From Paragonimus westermani (lineage: Eukaryota; Platyhelminthes; Trematoda; Plagiorchiida; Troglotrematidae): DNA of 64,000 nucleotides. This document shows positions 38,501 through 50,742 of the stretch, in pieces. Every line of letters starts with the position of its first letter. Within the stretch, counting starts at the first letter, position 1. Position numbers and translations under genes: made by a program. The stretch covers positions 205,058 through 269,057 of the forward strand of contig QNGE01000146.1 of assembly GCA_008508345.1 (NCBI GenBank). The letters run 5' to 3'. The notes under the pieces were generated by a model, which saw only the letters and a program-made list of their open reading frames with translations, had not been told where the DNA came from and ran no database searches.

Positions 38501-38526
38501 ACAGTTATGTCTTTTTCTGTTGGCAG
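32532..38526. other. Long stretch without a supported gene
   Basis: About 6 kb, including 32.99-35.55 kb where even 60-codon open frames are absent. Frames at 36.14-36.39 kb (minus) and 36.96-37.35 kb (minus, 127 codons, overlapping a plus-strand frame) are of chance length and unassigned. A short run of TACTATACTATA-type sequence lies near 38.22 kb. Confidence 0.45.
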
Positions 38527-38579
38527 ATAAGTGGTTGCCACTTGGGAATAGCAAAAGCCTTAACGAGCTGAGGAAATCT
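38527..38579 (+). CDS. Candidate small internal exon
   Basis: A strong acceptor (gtctttttctgttggcag, AG at 38525-38526) and a perfect GTAAGT donor at 38580 enclose 53 nt of open sequence encoding DKWLPLGNSKSLNELRKS. The open frame runs on beyond the donor with SLGSASNLEHVSNDN, a serine- and asparagine-rich stretch that also looks protein-like, so the exon might instead extend to a later donor. Composition suggests a cytoplasmic linker. No domain is recognised and no partner exon could be paired by phase. Confidence 0.3.
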
Positions 38580-41500
38580 GTAAGTCTGGGTAGTGCAAGT
38601 AACCTTGAACATGTGAGCAACGATAACCTTGTGTCAAGAGATCAAGTAGAATGCGATCGAAGACGCTCAGTGTTTGTATTGCATTGGTTGTTCAACATTC
38701 ATTTCACGATTTACGTGAGGAAACAAAGTTTCGAAGTGTCCACACGTTTGTTTTGATACAGGGGAGCTCGAAAAAGACCGAATATCACTGCTTACCTTTC
38801 TTCGATAGGGAATTAGATGTCAGTAAAAATGGTATCGTTAACCAACTGGGAACAAAATGTAACGAGCACATTTTGATAAAATCGCACCTGGCTTTTAGAG
38901 TGAGCGGGAGACGTCATTCAGAAACGTAAAAAAGGGTGATATGTATACAACTGACTATTTATTCCAAACTGTAATTACCCGGCGGGCCTGAAGTAGAGTG
39001 TAGCTTGTTTAAATATCAACAGAAAGATGAGAAATTCAGATACTGCTTCAGTTTTGCTTACTAACTGTGCTCTGTCGTACATCTCTAAATAGTCATGACA
39101 ACAGTTTTGCTTCAAATCAAGCCACATATCGTGGTATGGTAGAAGCAATTAATCATACTAATGGTTATTACTGGAATTGTTTCAAGACATTATCGGATTA
39201 TTGGCTATCGATTCGCCAAACCTTAACCATGGCCGATACGTGGAACCGTTGCCCGATTTGTGATCGCAGGCCATAAACTCTGTAGAGGGGAGCTCGTGCA
39301 GCCTGGAGACTTGTGATATCCGCTCGTCCATCTAGTGCGCGTTAGTGTACAAGCCTCTCATAGCTTACTGAAGATTTGAAGTCGACTTTCAAGAGAATGT
39401 TAGATTGTTTCGGTAAATATTGTAACGCTTTAATTGAAGCTGTTTGGGGAGTGGTTGGATAAAACAAACTGGAATATATATCCAGAGTTAATTAAATGTG
39501 TTTATCAGATCAAACTAGGTCCGAAGAACGGCGCGATATCCGAAAACATTGGGGAAACATTTTAGCGGTTGACTTATTATGCCTCAGCTTATAAAAACTA
39601 CGAAGACTTCTATGTGAACCGAAACTCTTTGTTATGCAAATACGCATTAACCTGTGCTTCTCATTACAACCATATCAGCATGCACATGAAATATGAGTGT
39701 ATATTGTAAACACTTTACTAGGTAGTGTGTCTGTTGGCTGCAAACATTTCAGAAAAACAATTGGGCTTGTAAAAATATTGCGGAAGTAAAAGCCAGTAGT
39801 TGCTTTAGTGGCAAACCAATTTTTGAAAACACACACATCAAACAACAGCGTCATAGTGATCATAAAGCTTTCCACCCATAGTGAAGTAACCAGATTATCT
39901 CAACACTATGCCTGACATATGAGGATGAGAAAAATAGATTAGAATGACTGGAACAGATATCTCAAATTGACTGACAAAATGAACAACTGTCCATAATGTG
40001 ATTGTCCGTTGAGGTGGGCTTCATGTGCTTTCCAACACATCTGACTACGTCCTCCACGTATTTGACTTTGCTATCCCAACCGGAGTTGCATTGGCCCGGC
40101 AACTAAAACTAAGTGACCGTAAACTTTTCTGAGCGACTCCCGGTGAAACCTAATCAGTGGAATCAGTTTCGCCTGGTCAACACCGGCTGTTTTATGTTAT
40201 TAGACTTGTGGAATAGCCTGAGACGTAAGTGAGTAAACTGACGAGTACTCAGTTGGTTCATCACTTCCGAAACAAACAAAACAAAATTTTAACAAAATAG
40301 CATTGTTCGAATTACCATGAACATATTATTGGCCTCAAAAAGATTTGACTCACAGTTTCGATGTTTAACCACCGGCAGAATAGACACGCGTAGCTTCGAA
40401 ACGAATGGAGAAGACGCAAACAGTGTGACAGTGTAATAATCAGTGACTGGATTTTTCACCGAGTGCTTCCGTGAAGTGTGCAGAAATGTAGCTTGTGGAA
40501 ACAAAGCACACTTCCCAGCAAGTACTTTACGAGGGCTGTGATGCTAGGCGATCAGCCAGGCTACATTTGAACTGAAATCCGATATGCTATCCGAATCTAA
40601 TCAGGAGCTAGAATCTGCATTTTTTTGGGCTGTCAGTTACAGGCTTTCATACTAGTTTTGGCAAATTGTTCTCGAGAAAATGGTCTGACGAAAGGGCTCA
40701 CATTTGTGATCAGCAATTGTTTATCGTTTGCTGCAGTGAAAATGATACGGTTTATATAAAGCACTAAGTGACATGGGCGATGCGATTTTAAAAGGAAATC
40801 GCTGAATTCCTGGATGTACGGGCATGATGATATCATTCGCTGCAATATCGGTGTTGATGGCGGAGTTTTCAGATATGTGGGTCAAAAATTGTGTGTAAAG
40901 CTTTTGTTAGAATGACGTGAATTGTGGGCGTTATGATGACGCGGATCAAGCGAAAATCTTCAAGTTGATGTCGAGTTCTGAGTTAAAACTAAGTGTAGGA
41001 TAGAATATGAGGTAGTAGGGCAAATTAACTTAGGAGTTGCTGATGATGAAGCACGGAAGCTAAATGACGTTCTACGTGTTATGTCTTCAAGTAACAACTC
41101 AACAGTGTTCTGTTTAGCGATCGTTTTTCTTTTGTAACTCTGATTTGTTTGTTTGATTTGCAAAGTGGTTGTTTAGTAGTAGAACAAATTGAAAAAGCTG
41201 TTGACATCCAGATACAAGCAATTGCTAAGAAAGTGGCCTTTTTTACACTAACTGAGTTATCCTGGCATTGATTCACTAAGTATCCGTATGTAGTACGGGA
41301 GTCTGGTTGTTAAAAGCAGTAAATCACTCACAACTGATCACATATTTTTCCAATCTGGTATCCTTTTTCAAAATCCTGAGTGATACTGAAGTTTCTCTGT
41401 TGTTGGGATCCGTCAGTAATACATGTCCCTCAGACAACTGAGATTTGAACGATAGTCGCGCACTTGTGAGGCAGTCGTTTTGAATGTGTGTCACTGAACT

Positions 41501-42735
41501 CACTGTAAACATGACCAAACCATCTCGGTATTTTAATCACATTGGACAACAGAAGTTACACCTACTGACAGTGAAACAGTGACTTCAAGTCCTGTGAACT
41601 CATTCAACCTAGGCTAGTCAAGTAAGAGGGATAAGCAATTCGAGTAAGCAAAGTTTAGTCTCATACCATATACCAATTGCACCTCTCAAACAAGTCTGAC
41701 CCCATTTTTCACGTGAACGGAGATCGCTGATAATAATGTTAACACGCATCTTCTGTAGATAATTAATCTGTAAATTGTGGATTTTGTGAATAGCGAGAAC
41801 CACTAGACGTCCTCCATGCTACTACTATCCCATTCAGCTCTTTTCGTTTTGATGTTTTCTATCTAACCATATAACGATAAACTTATACACACCACGGTTT
41901 AAGCCATGGTGAACTAAGATTCGTCTTCTGTGGTTTTTGTCTCTTTGTCCTCTTATTTCTTGCCAGTTTTCTTGCAAACCGAGAAGAATGTCCGACAATA
42001 AACAGTAGCTTCGTGCAGTTTTGAGACCATCCAGCATTTAAGCCAAACTGCCTGAACTAAAGTGAAAACAAATATTCATTTCCTAAACTCTGCGGTGATT
42101 GATATGTCTTACAGATAACACTTTTAAACGGTCTTTCTCCTTGTGGCTTTATAAAGTATACTGTAAAACAGCTTACTGAAAGAAAATTATCTACTTTGAA
42201 TGCTTGGTGATTATCTTGATGCTAGTGGGCATGTAAACCTCGTTTATGCAACTCTGAATATTGACCCAGAAAAGTCCGTGCAATTAATTATTGCAAAATT
42301 CCTGATTTACTGAAGAATTATAACCTTGTTCCATTACATTGAGCTTGCTGAAGCACACAGAAACCAAAAGTGGACGGAGGTGTAACAATTTATTCATTGC
42401 ATGTATAAAGTAAGGTTTTTGGAATAGAGGTTTGATGAGGATTCTTAGAATTACCAACGAGTTTTGCAGGTGGCAGAAGATAGGGTGATCGTCATATCTA
42501 AAGGACTAATGTAGAACTTAGACGGTGATATCCAGCAGATGTTTTATATAGTCCAGTGACATGAGCTATAGCAAAACGCGTTACAGTTATCGTTTGATTT
42601 TCAGCAACAATGAAAATAGTATGAACGACAGGACAAAATAATCAATTCGGGAGAGACCGGATTGATAATGGCAGTTGCAGCAAGCCAAGACAAATCAAGT
42701 GCACCACCAGATGAACCAACTCTAAATCCAGACGT
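38580..42735. other. Stretch without a supported gene
   Basis: About 4.2 kb. A frame at 39067-39276 (plus) contains an ADTWNRCPICDRRP end with a CPIC pair, but it has no recognisable family and no splice support. Remaining frames are of chance length. No repeats or RNA genes were seen. Confidence 0.4.
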
Positions 42736-42806
42736 AAGGTCGATCGTTGAACAGTTTACGTTTCTGAGCATGCTTTTTTGTCGCTGGTTCGATTCCGACC
42801 GAAATC
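42736..42806 (+). repeat. Possible tRNA-derived (SINE-like) remnant with B box
   Basis: The string at 42786-42796 matches the RNA polymerase III B box (GGTTCGANTCC) at every defined position. It is flanked by GTCG and CGAC, which can pair as a short T-arm-like stem. About 50 nt upstream the sequence GGTCGATCG sits where an acceptor stem would start, but no convincing D-arm, A box or anticodon stem can be folded. A decayed tRNA-derived SINE head or tRNA pseudogene is more likely than a working tRNA. An isolated B box could also be chance. Confidence 0.3.
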
Positions 42807-45800
42807 CACATTCTTCGTAGTTGAATCTCTTCCATCTAATCAGATCTGTGAAACTATTTGTCAGCAGTAAAATAACTAACGGCTTTATTCTCTTCGGGTG
42901 AAGGATAGTGGACCAATGGAATTGTCCGCATGCATCGGCCACATACGTGGCCACACGGGGCTTTATAAGATTTTTGTGGTGGACAGCGATATATATGGTC
43001 ACAGAAAATACACATTCACATAACGTAAGTGCGGTTGTGTGAAGTTCACTGGTGAGTTAAAGTAAAACTTCCTATTGCAGAAACTAGGAATTAATTAACA
43101 ACAATTAATAACCAAGGTAACCGGCAAAAAGGTCACATCGCGATGAACTTTTAGCTTTGAATGAAATATTAGCACCTTGAACGCGTGTGGATATGGTCTA
43201 ATGACTAGGGTTTCAATTATACTGGTAAATATTGATACGATGCACGTATACTTCGTAGCTGATAAGCAGCACAGGCGTTTGCAAAGCAGTTGGAAAATAT
43301 ATATTGAATGTTGGTAAAACTAGCAAACTATCCTCAATCAGTCTGTGTTCGTAACAAAAGTGATGTATGAGAACTGGCTGAGTGTGTTGAGACACTTTCA
43401 GTCGTAATCAAACAAAACTTGACAAAAGAAATAGCAACCAGTAGTTTTTATCGCAAGAGGTAACTGTAGAGAGGAAATATAACGCGTCACGTTGGATGTG
43501 CTCAAACAATGGGCAGACGGTAGCTGATGTGCAATCTTATGGTTCACTATAATGCCCCGATAGTTGGGTGACCTCGTCGGTCGGCTTTAACAAACAGACC
43601 ATTAACCATCAGCTGGAATCTGTCGGGTTTACGGAAACATTTATCGATTTTCCAGTACCACATCCCTCTATTTTAAGATGGTTTTATAACAATTCTGCTT
43701 ACCTCGATATCATTCTCTACCACTTTAATAATCATAAATGTACTGTGTACTGCCTACATGAATTATGCGGTGTTAGCCTGTGTCCTCTTCAGCCGGAAAC
43801 TGAGTGCATATGAGTTGGTTTCATAAACCCTGTGAACCCGTTACCTCTCACTTGACACAATTCTAGCCAGTCGCTGTCCACCTGAAAGTTGTGAGGGAAT
43901 ATGACAGCTGATATCAACTGGGTGAGTAATATTTAATTTTCCTAGCTCATAAAGTCCTACTACTCGCCAGACATCAACCTCGGTCTGTCAGCCTACGCGT
44001 ACACTCATCGGTCGTGTAACCCTCTCCGCTTGTGAGAGCCATGGAATAAACATACAGAAAGCCCAAGACAATTCCTCATTTTACAACAAAGAGCAAGAAA
44101 TTGTTGTCTGACCTCTTTGCGGCTACCCCTTTCCATTTTCAAAACCTTGTTACGAGTAAATAAAATGCGTAGTAAACCATGCCTTTCAAAGGCAACGGTA
44201 GATGAGATGAACAGAAAGAGATGTGTACCACTATTTTTGGGCAAACATAACGAGGTCTTATACCACTCGATTGCGGATAGTTTGTCAGTCAGAAATAGAA
44301 CTTCAAATAAACTTACTTTTTGTCAATTTACGGCTGGGTGTTTAGGAAATTTGAAGGCGCAAAAGCAATTTTCTTTGGTTCCGATAATACTAGGAACAAC
44401 TATTTAATCCGAAATGAAATTTTCACCAACGTAATTAGGTCACAAATATCACTAACTGAACACCAATAACGATTAGTTAGATGCATCCGAAAATGTTTTT
44501 TGAACCTGCTGAGCATTACTCATGATTAAGTACGGCTAAATTTTTGTATTAGATAATTTGGTCATTTTCGATTTGTAGTCAGTGGCCCAATTTTCTATAT
44601 GGTCGACTGAGTGCAGCTTATTTAGAAACATAACTTGACCGCGATAAAAATTGAACTACTGATAAGCTTTAACAATTGTTTAATTACAAAAATACCACGT
44701 GGATTTGAGTAGTGTGATCAACTGTACGTGAAGCAAAATTTAATTTAACCGCAATTCTTTTATATTTAAGAGTCGTTTTCACATTGTTCTGGGGGTGTGT
44801 GGTGTTTATAAGTTGCAATCCGTATAGTTTACAAGAAATACTGTCGTGGCACATTTAAGTTCAAAACAACTCACTAATATGATAAGCAAGCAGATTAGCG
44901 TAATGTAACAGTTTGCGATGTTGAAGACATTTTCCATACAACGGTTGTTTTAGCGACGTTGTTACATGTGAAACATACAAAAAGTGGTCGGCAAATCAAT
45001 GCGCTGAACACTGAAGTTTTTGTCAAAAATCAACAGAAAACTCGTAACCTTCCTTTGCTAATTAGAGGGATGATTTCTTCAAGCAATTCTTTTACGAGGT
45101 GTGAAATATAAATCTGCCTAATTCCACTAATGGGCCCACTTAAAGTTGACACAATCGTAAAAGAGACGTGTTCTGGATTTATCAATATGCTAGTGACATT
45201 AGATAGTATTGTTATGAGAGTTCTATGTCATCGATAATTTGCACCCTCTGCTGATTTAACCAATGTAGACCGACTGACAAACTTTACTTGGTGTAATGGG
45301 AATACCTTACTACTAACCGACTTTTTGCCTATACAAGGCTGTTCACGTTATTCGTATGTTACCCAGGCTCTCGGTTGCAAGCCATTATTGACTATTGTGG
45401 GCGTACTTTTGCGATATACAGTTGTTCAACTGACTTGCTGGTCTGTGAACAGACTAACTAGGATGATGGATGCGTATGGCTAAAACCTTTCAGTGTGCTG
45501 AACGGCGCTCCGTAGTGGCCCTCGTTTGTGATTGATTTGCAGTGTTCACTCACACTCTGGTTGTTGGCAAACCCCATCCAAAATAAAAACTCTTGCAGTA
45601 AACTGATAGGTATATCGCTCCATGGACAGATGAGTAAGTTTAATTAGGTTATTAGACTTCAAGTGTACTCCATTTTAGGTCCATAAAATGAAAATCAAAA
45701 TAGACAATAATCGGCTGCCCAATCGACAGTAAACAATTCAACTATGATTCGCTGTGGTATACTCGTGATGTTATAAAATCACTTAACTCACCGGTAGCAA

Positions 45801-46770
45801 ATAACTCGCTCAAAGTTCACACGTAACCACTTAAGAACTCTCTACGACAGCCGAACGTCTTTTGTCATAGGGGGCTTGGGGGCACTTCGTTATAGTTGCC
45901 TTCATACTACAGGAAAGTATATTTTACCTGATTGATGCTCAAACTGCGGTTTAGTGAACTAATCAGATCGCACTTTGTTAAAACTACTGGACACCAAATC
46001 GAACCGTCAGACCTGAACGTCCATGTGCGTTTGAGCCCCCAGATTAATCACCTCTCTCTTCATTTGGCAATGGCTAAACTATCGTAGAGATAAGATACTC
46101 TGATTGAACGTTTTATTGAGAAGACTGGGCTGTAGAACTTTTTTGTATTCAAATTAATCAGCTTAGATAATGTTTAAAAATCAGAAATGTGTTACCTGCC
46201 TAGTATAAATCCCTGGTTACATAATACGTACGAACCTGACTACTCTAGCCAGACTGCGAAATTTTTGATGCTTTTTAGAAAAAACTAACGAAAAAGTATT
46301 AACTGTATTTGAAATGTTACAAATATTGCTGGTGCAAAACTAAAAAGACGACATTCCTCTTCATTGACGTTCATTTGGAGCGAGACACAAAAAGGTCTTT
46401 GTTACTAGAGTAACCAGGTACTTTTCTGATAGTTGGTCAATAAATACATGAATACACGTCATACTTCAGGAGTTACAATGATAGCAAGTTTTCTTTATAC
46501 CTTCGTCCTTTCATCTACAAACGATAGTTGGGAACGTGGAACAATGTCATATATTTTGAGTTCTATTTTGTTGATTGTTATGCACCATTTGGACGAGTAC
46601 TTTGGATGAGTATTGTAGATGGTTGTTTGTCAAAAGTGCATTTTCAGTGCATTCAACTGTCCTCTGCTGCCGGAGCCTCCAATCAACAAGCAAGTTATTA
46701 TTCTTTTCAAGTGGGAATTATTTACGAATGTTGAAATGTTTTCAGACAGCGTTATCAAAATTAGGTTCAC
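42807..46770. other. Stretch without a supported gene
   Basis: About 4 kb of AT-rich sequence. A tRNA-like string (tggtctaatgac) near 43.19 kb is isolated. Overlapping frames at 44.0-44.4 kb on both strands are unassigned. Between 44.41 and 46.53 kb no open frame of 60 codons exists on either strand. Confidence 0.45.
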
Positions 46771-46857
46771 CAAGATCCACAGTAACCCCATTGCAAGAAA
46801 TTCGATGTCTCGCATTCCCAGAATTCCTAAACATAAGAACAGCAGTACTACGGTCAA
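46771..46857 (-). CDS. Candidate exon encoding a membrane segment
   Basis: On the minus strand the acceptor (tggactacttcag) is followed by 87 nt, exactly 29 codons, to a GTGAAC donor. The peptide is very hydrophobic: LTVVLLFLCLGILGM, a short polar turn RDIEF, then LAMGLLWIL. That is the pattern of a transmembrane hairpin. The open frame extends in both directions (46630-46875), and the part after the donor adds another hydrophobic run. Three plus-strand frames overlap it, so at most one is real. No family is assigned. The donor is not a strong consensus. Confidence 0.24.
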
Positions 46858-49239
46858 CTGAAGTAGTCCATACAATGCAAATATAACTTAGGAATATGTC
46901 GTCCTAGAAACGCTGTTATGCTTCTAACAACTAAATAGGTGAGCTTGAAAAACACCCAGAATAAACTGGCACTGTAATTTTAACGGGGAGTGCAAAATGA
47001 ATCAACAATATGAATCAGGAAATGTAAATAATTATCTCCGTATCCAAGTGACTTTTACAAACTGAAGTTTCCATCCGTAAACCATAGGCAGTCAATAGTT
47101 CGCTGAATCCAAGTAAAATTACGCTAAAAGTCTATTTCGGCCTTCTTTTTATGGTCATAAGATCGAGAGCCAGTCACACACCTAGGTGCTCTGAACGTTT
47201 CTCAGGCGGACCAAACTCAATATACATGTGACTATTATAAACAGCTGTAAAGAACAGCATCCATCAATCAACGCGGAATAAATAAACGCCGTAACAAACT
47301 TTAACGATAAGCCCAGTAGGGTCAGTTTATCAAACACATTGGACAATTGCTGTCGTTCCATTCTAAAAATCGTTTAGGTTACTTATAACCATAGGAAATT
47401 TTGTACGATATTGATTACTTGCCCTCTCACATAATATCTTATTTCGTTTGGGTTGTCTTGAGAAAATTATTAAATTTTACCTTCCAACCATATAATATTT
47501 AGTATGATCTGATATTAGTTACAGCGTTGTGGGAACGTGAACAATTTTTTGCTGGTATTTTGACGACTTGCCGACGACGATGCGTTCACACACCCATCTG
47601 TATCAGTATCAGAGAAGACATTTTAAAAAAATGTGTATTGACTAAGAATGGTAGTTGAACACTTGTTAACTCAAGGACAACTTCGAAAGTCATTCCAATT
47701 TGACGGAGTATCTCTTTTCACAACACCGTTTTGTTCCAATGAAATATAGTAATCGAAGAGCATGGCGGCCTTTTCTAAGTTGTATGCGTCAGAAAAATCT
47801 TGTGTCTCAAACGGTATCTAGCAGATGTTAGGAAATTATCGCTTAATAATAATACTAGACCGTGTACAAAACCCAATTTATGAATACTCTTTTGATGTCT
47901 GCGGATGCAAAAAATGCACACTATCTTGCTAAGCTTGATGAAATTAGGGATGAAAATACTACGCACTGGAAGTCACAGACCTTCTGAAACGCTCTACAGT
48001 TATCTGTGCAACCACACTGGAACATATAGCAACATTTCGTTTTGAATGTGACATGAGACTGGTTCACACTCAACTCAGTTAAAACCATTCGTAGGCAGAT
48101 ATTGTATAGTGCATGCGTGGACAGCTTTTCTTGGTTGCTACAACCAAGATGACAATAATCATGTTGATGTCTAATACCCGTTTTCATGTAACTTTTCATA
48201 CTACTATATAAGCCGTTTGCTGTATGCGACGCTGAAACAGGCAGCCCGTTGTTTTCATGACTAATGCTCCCAACGACAGAAAAGTTTTCAAACTCCGACA
48301 CACAGGTGCCTCAAAAACCTTTGGTTGACAATCATCCTGATATCATTACCCTGAAGTTAATAAGTTACCAAAGCATCCGAGTTCCTCCTGGCCTTTCGCG
48401 ATAGGAACAAATTTTCCATCAGATTCTGCAGACAGTTATGGGCAGATGGGATTCACTCACTTGGGTGTAATCTTTGGCGTGTTATCAAGCATATTCTCGA
48501 AGAAAGAACATTGAGGGTCACAAGTTATTGAACTACAGGACCGACAAAGTTTGGCACGTCAGAAGTAATTTGACGGCTGTTGTGTTATGGTTACTAAGAC
48601 TTTTGATGCGCGACTACCTTAATAAGTCACTTGTGTCTAATGTAGGCGGTGGAAGGCTTCTCTAAACAAATCTAATTACGTAATGAATTTACCGTCTTAT
48701 TAACTGGCTATGGTCCAGATAGGTGTCGTATCTTACGGTTTGAAAGGTTGCATTCCTTTCGAAACTAACAACCCAATTACATTTAAGCTCAGTTTGGAAG
48801 TTGGAACAGTTTTTCAACCTGTAACCTTACCAGGCAGGAGCAAGGGTGGGAGAAAAGCAAAGCTGGTTGATTTGAAACACTGACTTCAAACTAGGTCTTA
48901 AGTCCTTAGAAGTTCAACTTAGTTCCCAAGTGTTCAAATGCTAATCGATTACGTCTCAGCAAGAGAAGGGATTAGGAACAGCTTTGAGTGATGGAAGTAA
49001 TTACATTAGTGAAGTGCAGCCTTTCCCGAGTGATGCTCAGATTCAAGGGGGAACGACGGACTGAGACCTCGACAGACAATGGGCAAAGTGTAAATAAGAT
49101 TACTAGTATCGTTTGAAGGCATACTCGTCAGTAAACCTTATTCTAAGTCTATAGATTTGATTAAACTTCAGATTACACAGCAGTGTGAACTTTCAAAAAG
49201 TAGCCAAGTGACTTGTAAAAATTCCAAAACGCGTTCCTT
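46858..49239. other. Stretch without a recognised gene
   Basis: About 2.4 kb. The main open frame is a cysteine-rich 126-codon minus-strand frame at 47921-48301, discussed as a finding. Nothing else is recognisable. Confidence 0.4.
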
Positions 49240-49870
49240 ATTTCCTGTTGAAATACGGTCTTGGGTTTGTCAACTTGGATAAACTAATAATGATTGAAGA
49301 TAAATATTCGTGCTCTTATGATGTACAGTCGATGTTGACTAATGTTCTCTGAGACGAACTTATCAAGTTCTCTCTTTTTTTCAGAGAGCTGCGTTTAGCA
49401 GTTGAAACTCTTGAAATCGATTCAGAACAGCACTTGCTATTAAGTATGAAAACCGTCAGCTTCGTTTTCTAACTATGAGGATCCTTCTCGGCGTTATGCT
49501 TGCATATCTTTCTCAACGAAGGGTAGGATCCAGAAGGCAGAAAAATCTTCGGCGCAGCTTCGCAAAGGATACGCAGATGAGGTTCTACTGATTGCGGAAG
49601 ATCAGTTGCAAGTGCGCCGTTTAATGGATCCAGTGAATTGTTTGCATCCTAACAAACATTTCACTGCAGAATTTGAAAACCCTACCATTTGTATATCGGC
49701 CCTTGGATTTTGCAGGTTCTGCATCTCGATCGTGTGAACACAGTTCAGTGTCCACATTGTTAGATTAGGCCAGACGTATTTTCACTAAAGATACGGTCCC
49801 GAAGCGATTACTCCGTAAAAGCCCTGCCTAAAACTACACGATCAACATAACCGATTTTTCTGTGATTTCG
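49240..49870 (+). pseudogene. PLE-2 reverse transcriptase remnant
   Basis: The RT half of PLE-2. A single frame carries LGFVNLDKLIMIEDKYSC and YDVQSMLTNVL up to a TGA near 49.35 kb, then DELIKFSLFF beyond it. The catalytic region at 49561-49735 is one open frame: LRKGYADEVLLIAED, then RRLMDPVNCLHPNKHFTAEFE. The MGSPLG motif should lie near 49.48 kb and is no longer readable. The tail at 49.77-49.86 kb, with ARRIFTKDTVPKRLL and NYTINITDF, matches the thumb end of Penelope RT. Confidence 0.82.
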
Positions 49871-50742
49871 AGCAGCCACGTGTACATGAAATTCAACTTG
49901 ACGCACGCACGAAAATTTTAAACGTTTTTTTTCTTTTATGAAGCCGGTGTACCTATCGTTACGTTACAAGAGTGAGGACTTGGTACTCCTGGCAAGATGA
50001 CGACTGAATGTAGTACTGAGTCTTACATCCACATTAGCTAAGCTCATTATAGTGCACTCAGCAACTTGCCTGCCCAAAACTTCAAGTAAAATTCTGTGTT
50101 AACACAAGCCAAATCAAACCTTATGAATATACCAGTGCATGTCAATTAAGATACTTAGGGATACAATGAGAGCATTGCAAGTGCCAATCTCAGAACACAT
50201 TCTAAATTGGCATCCGAATACCAACATTGGGACAGTTGAAAGTGCCATAACAAAGTAGATTCTCCAATACGTTCAAATTGTAGACCACTCTAATGCTTTC
50301 CCTGTTGTTTATCAGATTACGAACAAACGATCCTTGGCTTTTTTCAGAGGCAATAACAATATGTCATAAGAAACCGTCTTCGTGGGCCTAGAAGCAGACG
50401 GTAATGTACAAAACAATACCTAGGTAGTCTACAATACATAGGCCAATGATTAATTATATATTTTATCTTAATACCCCGTTTCTTCATTGCTCATATATTG
50501 TTTTCCACACTTTCTTACTTCAGCCATGTAACCCAACTTAACTGTCAATATTGTTTCTTAATACACTGATCAAACTTTCAGTCTTATTCACAGTATCAGA
50601 TGTCAACTAATTCGGCGTCGTCTATTTAGTTCTAGTGCGTGGAGAAACAGTGCAATTTTCCCGAAGGTCTTGTTTGAAGCTCGTTGTTTTCTGATGCTCT
50701 GCTTGAGGCAACTGGTCTCATTAGCGACATCCACATGTCACC

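Noticed and set aside
42601..43002. 133-codon minus-strand frame as a protein gene
   Set aside because: It overlaps the B-box-containing sequence in antisense, has no recognisable domain, and its length is within chance expectation.
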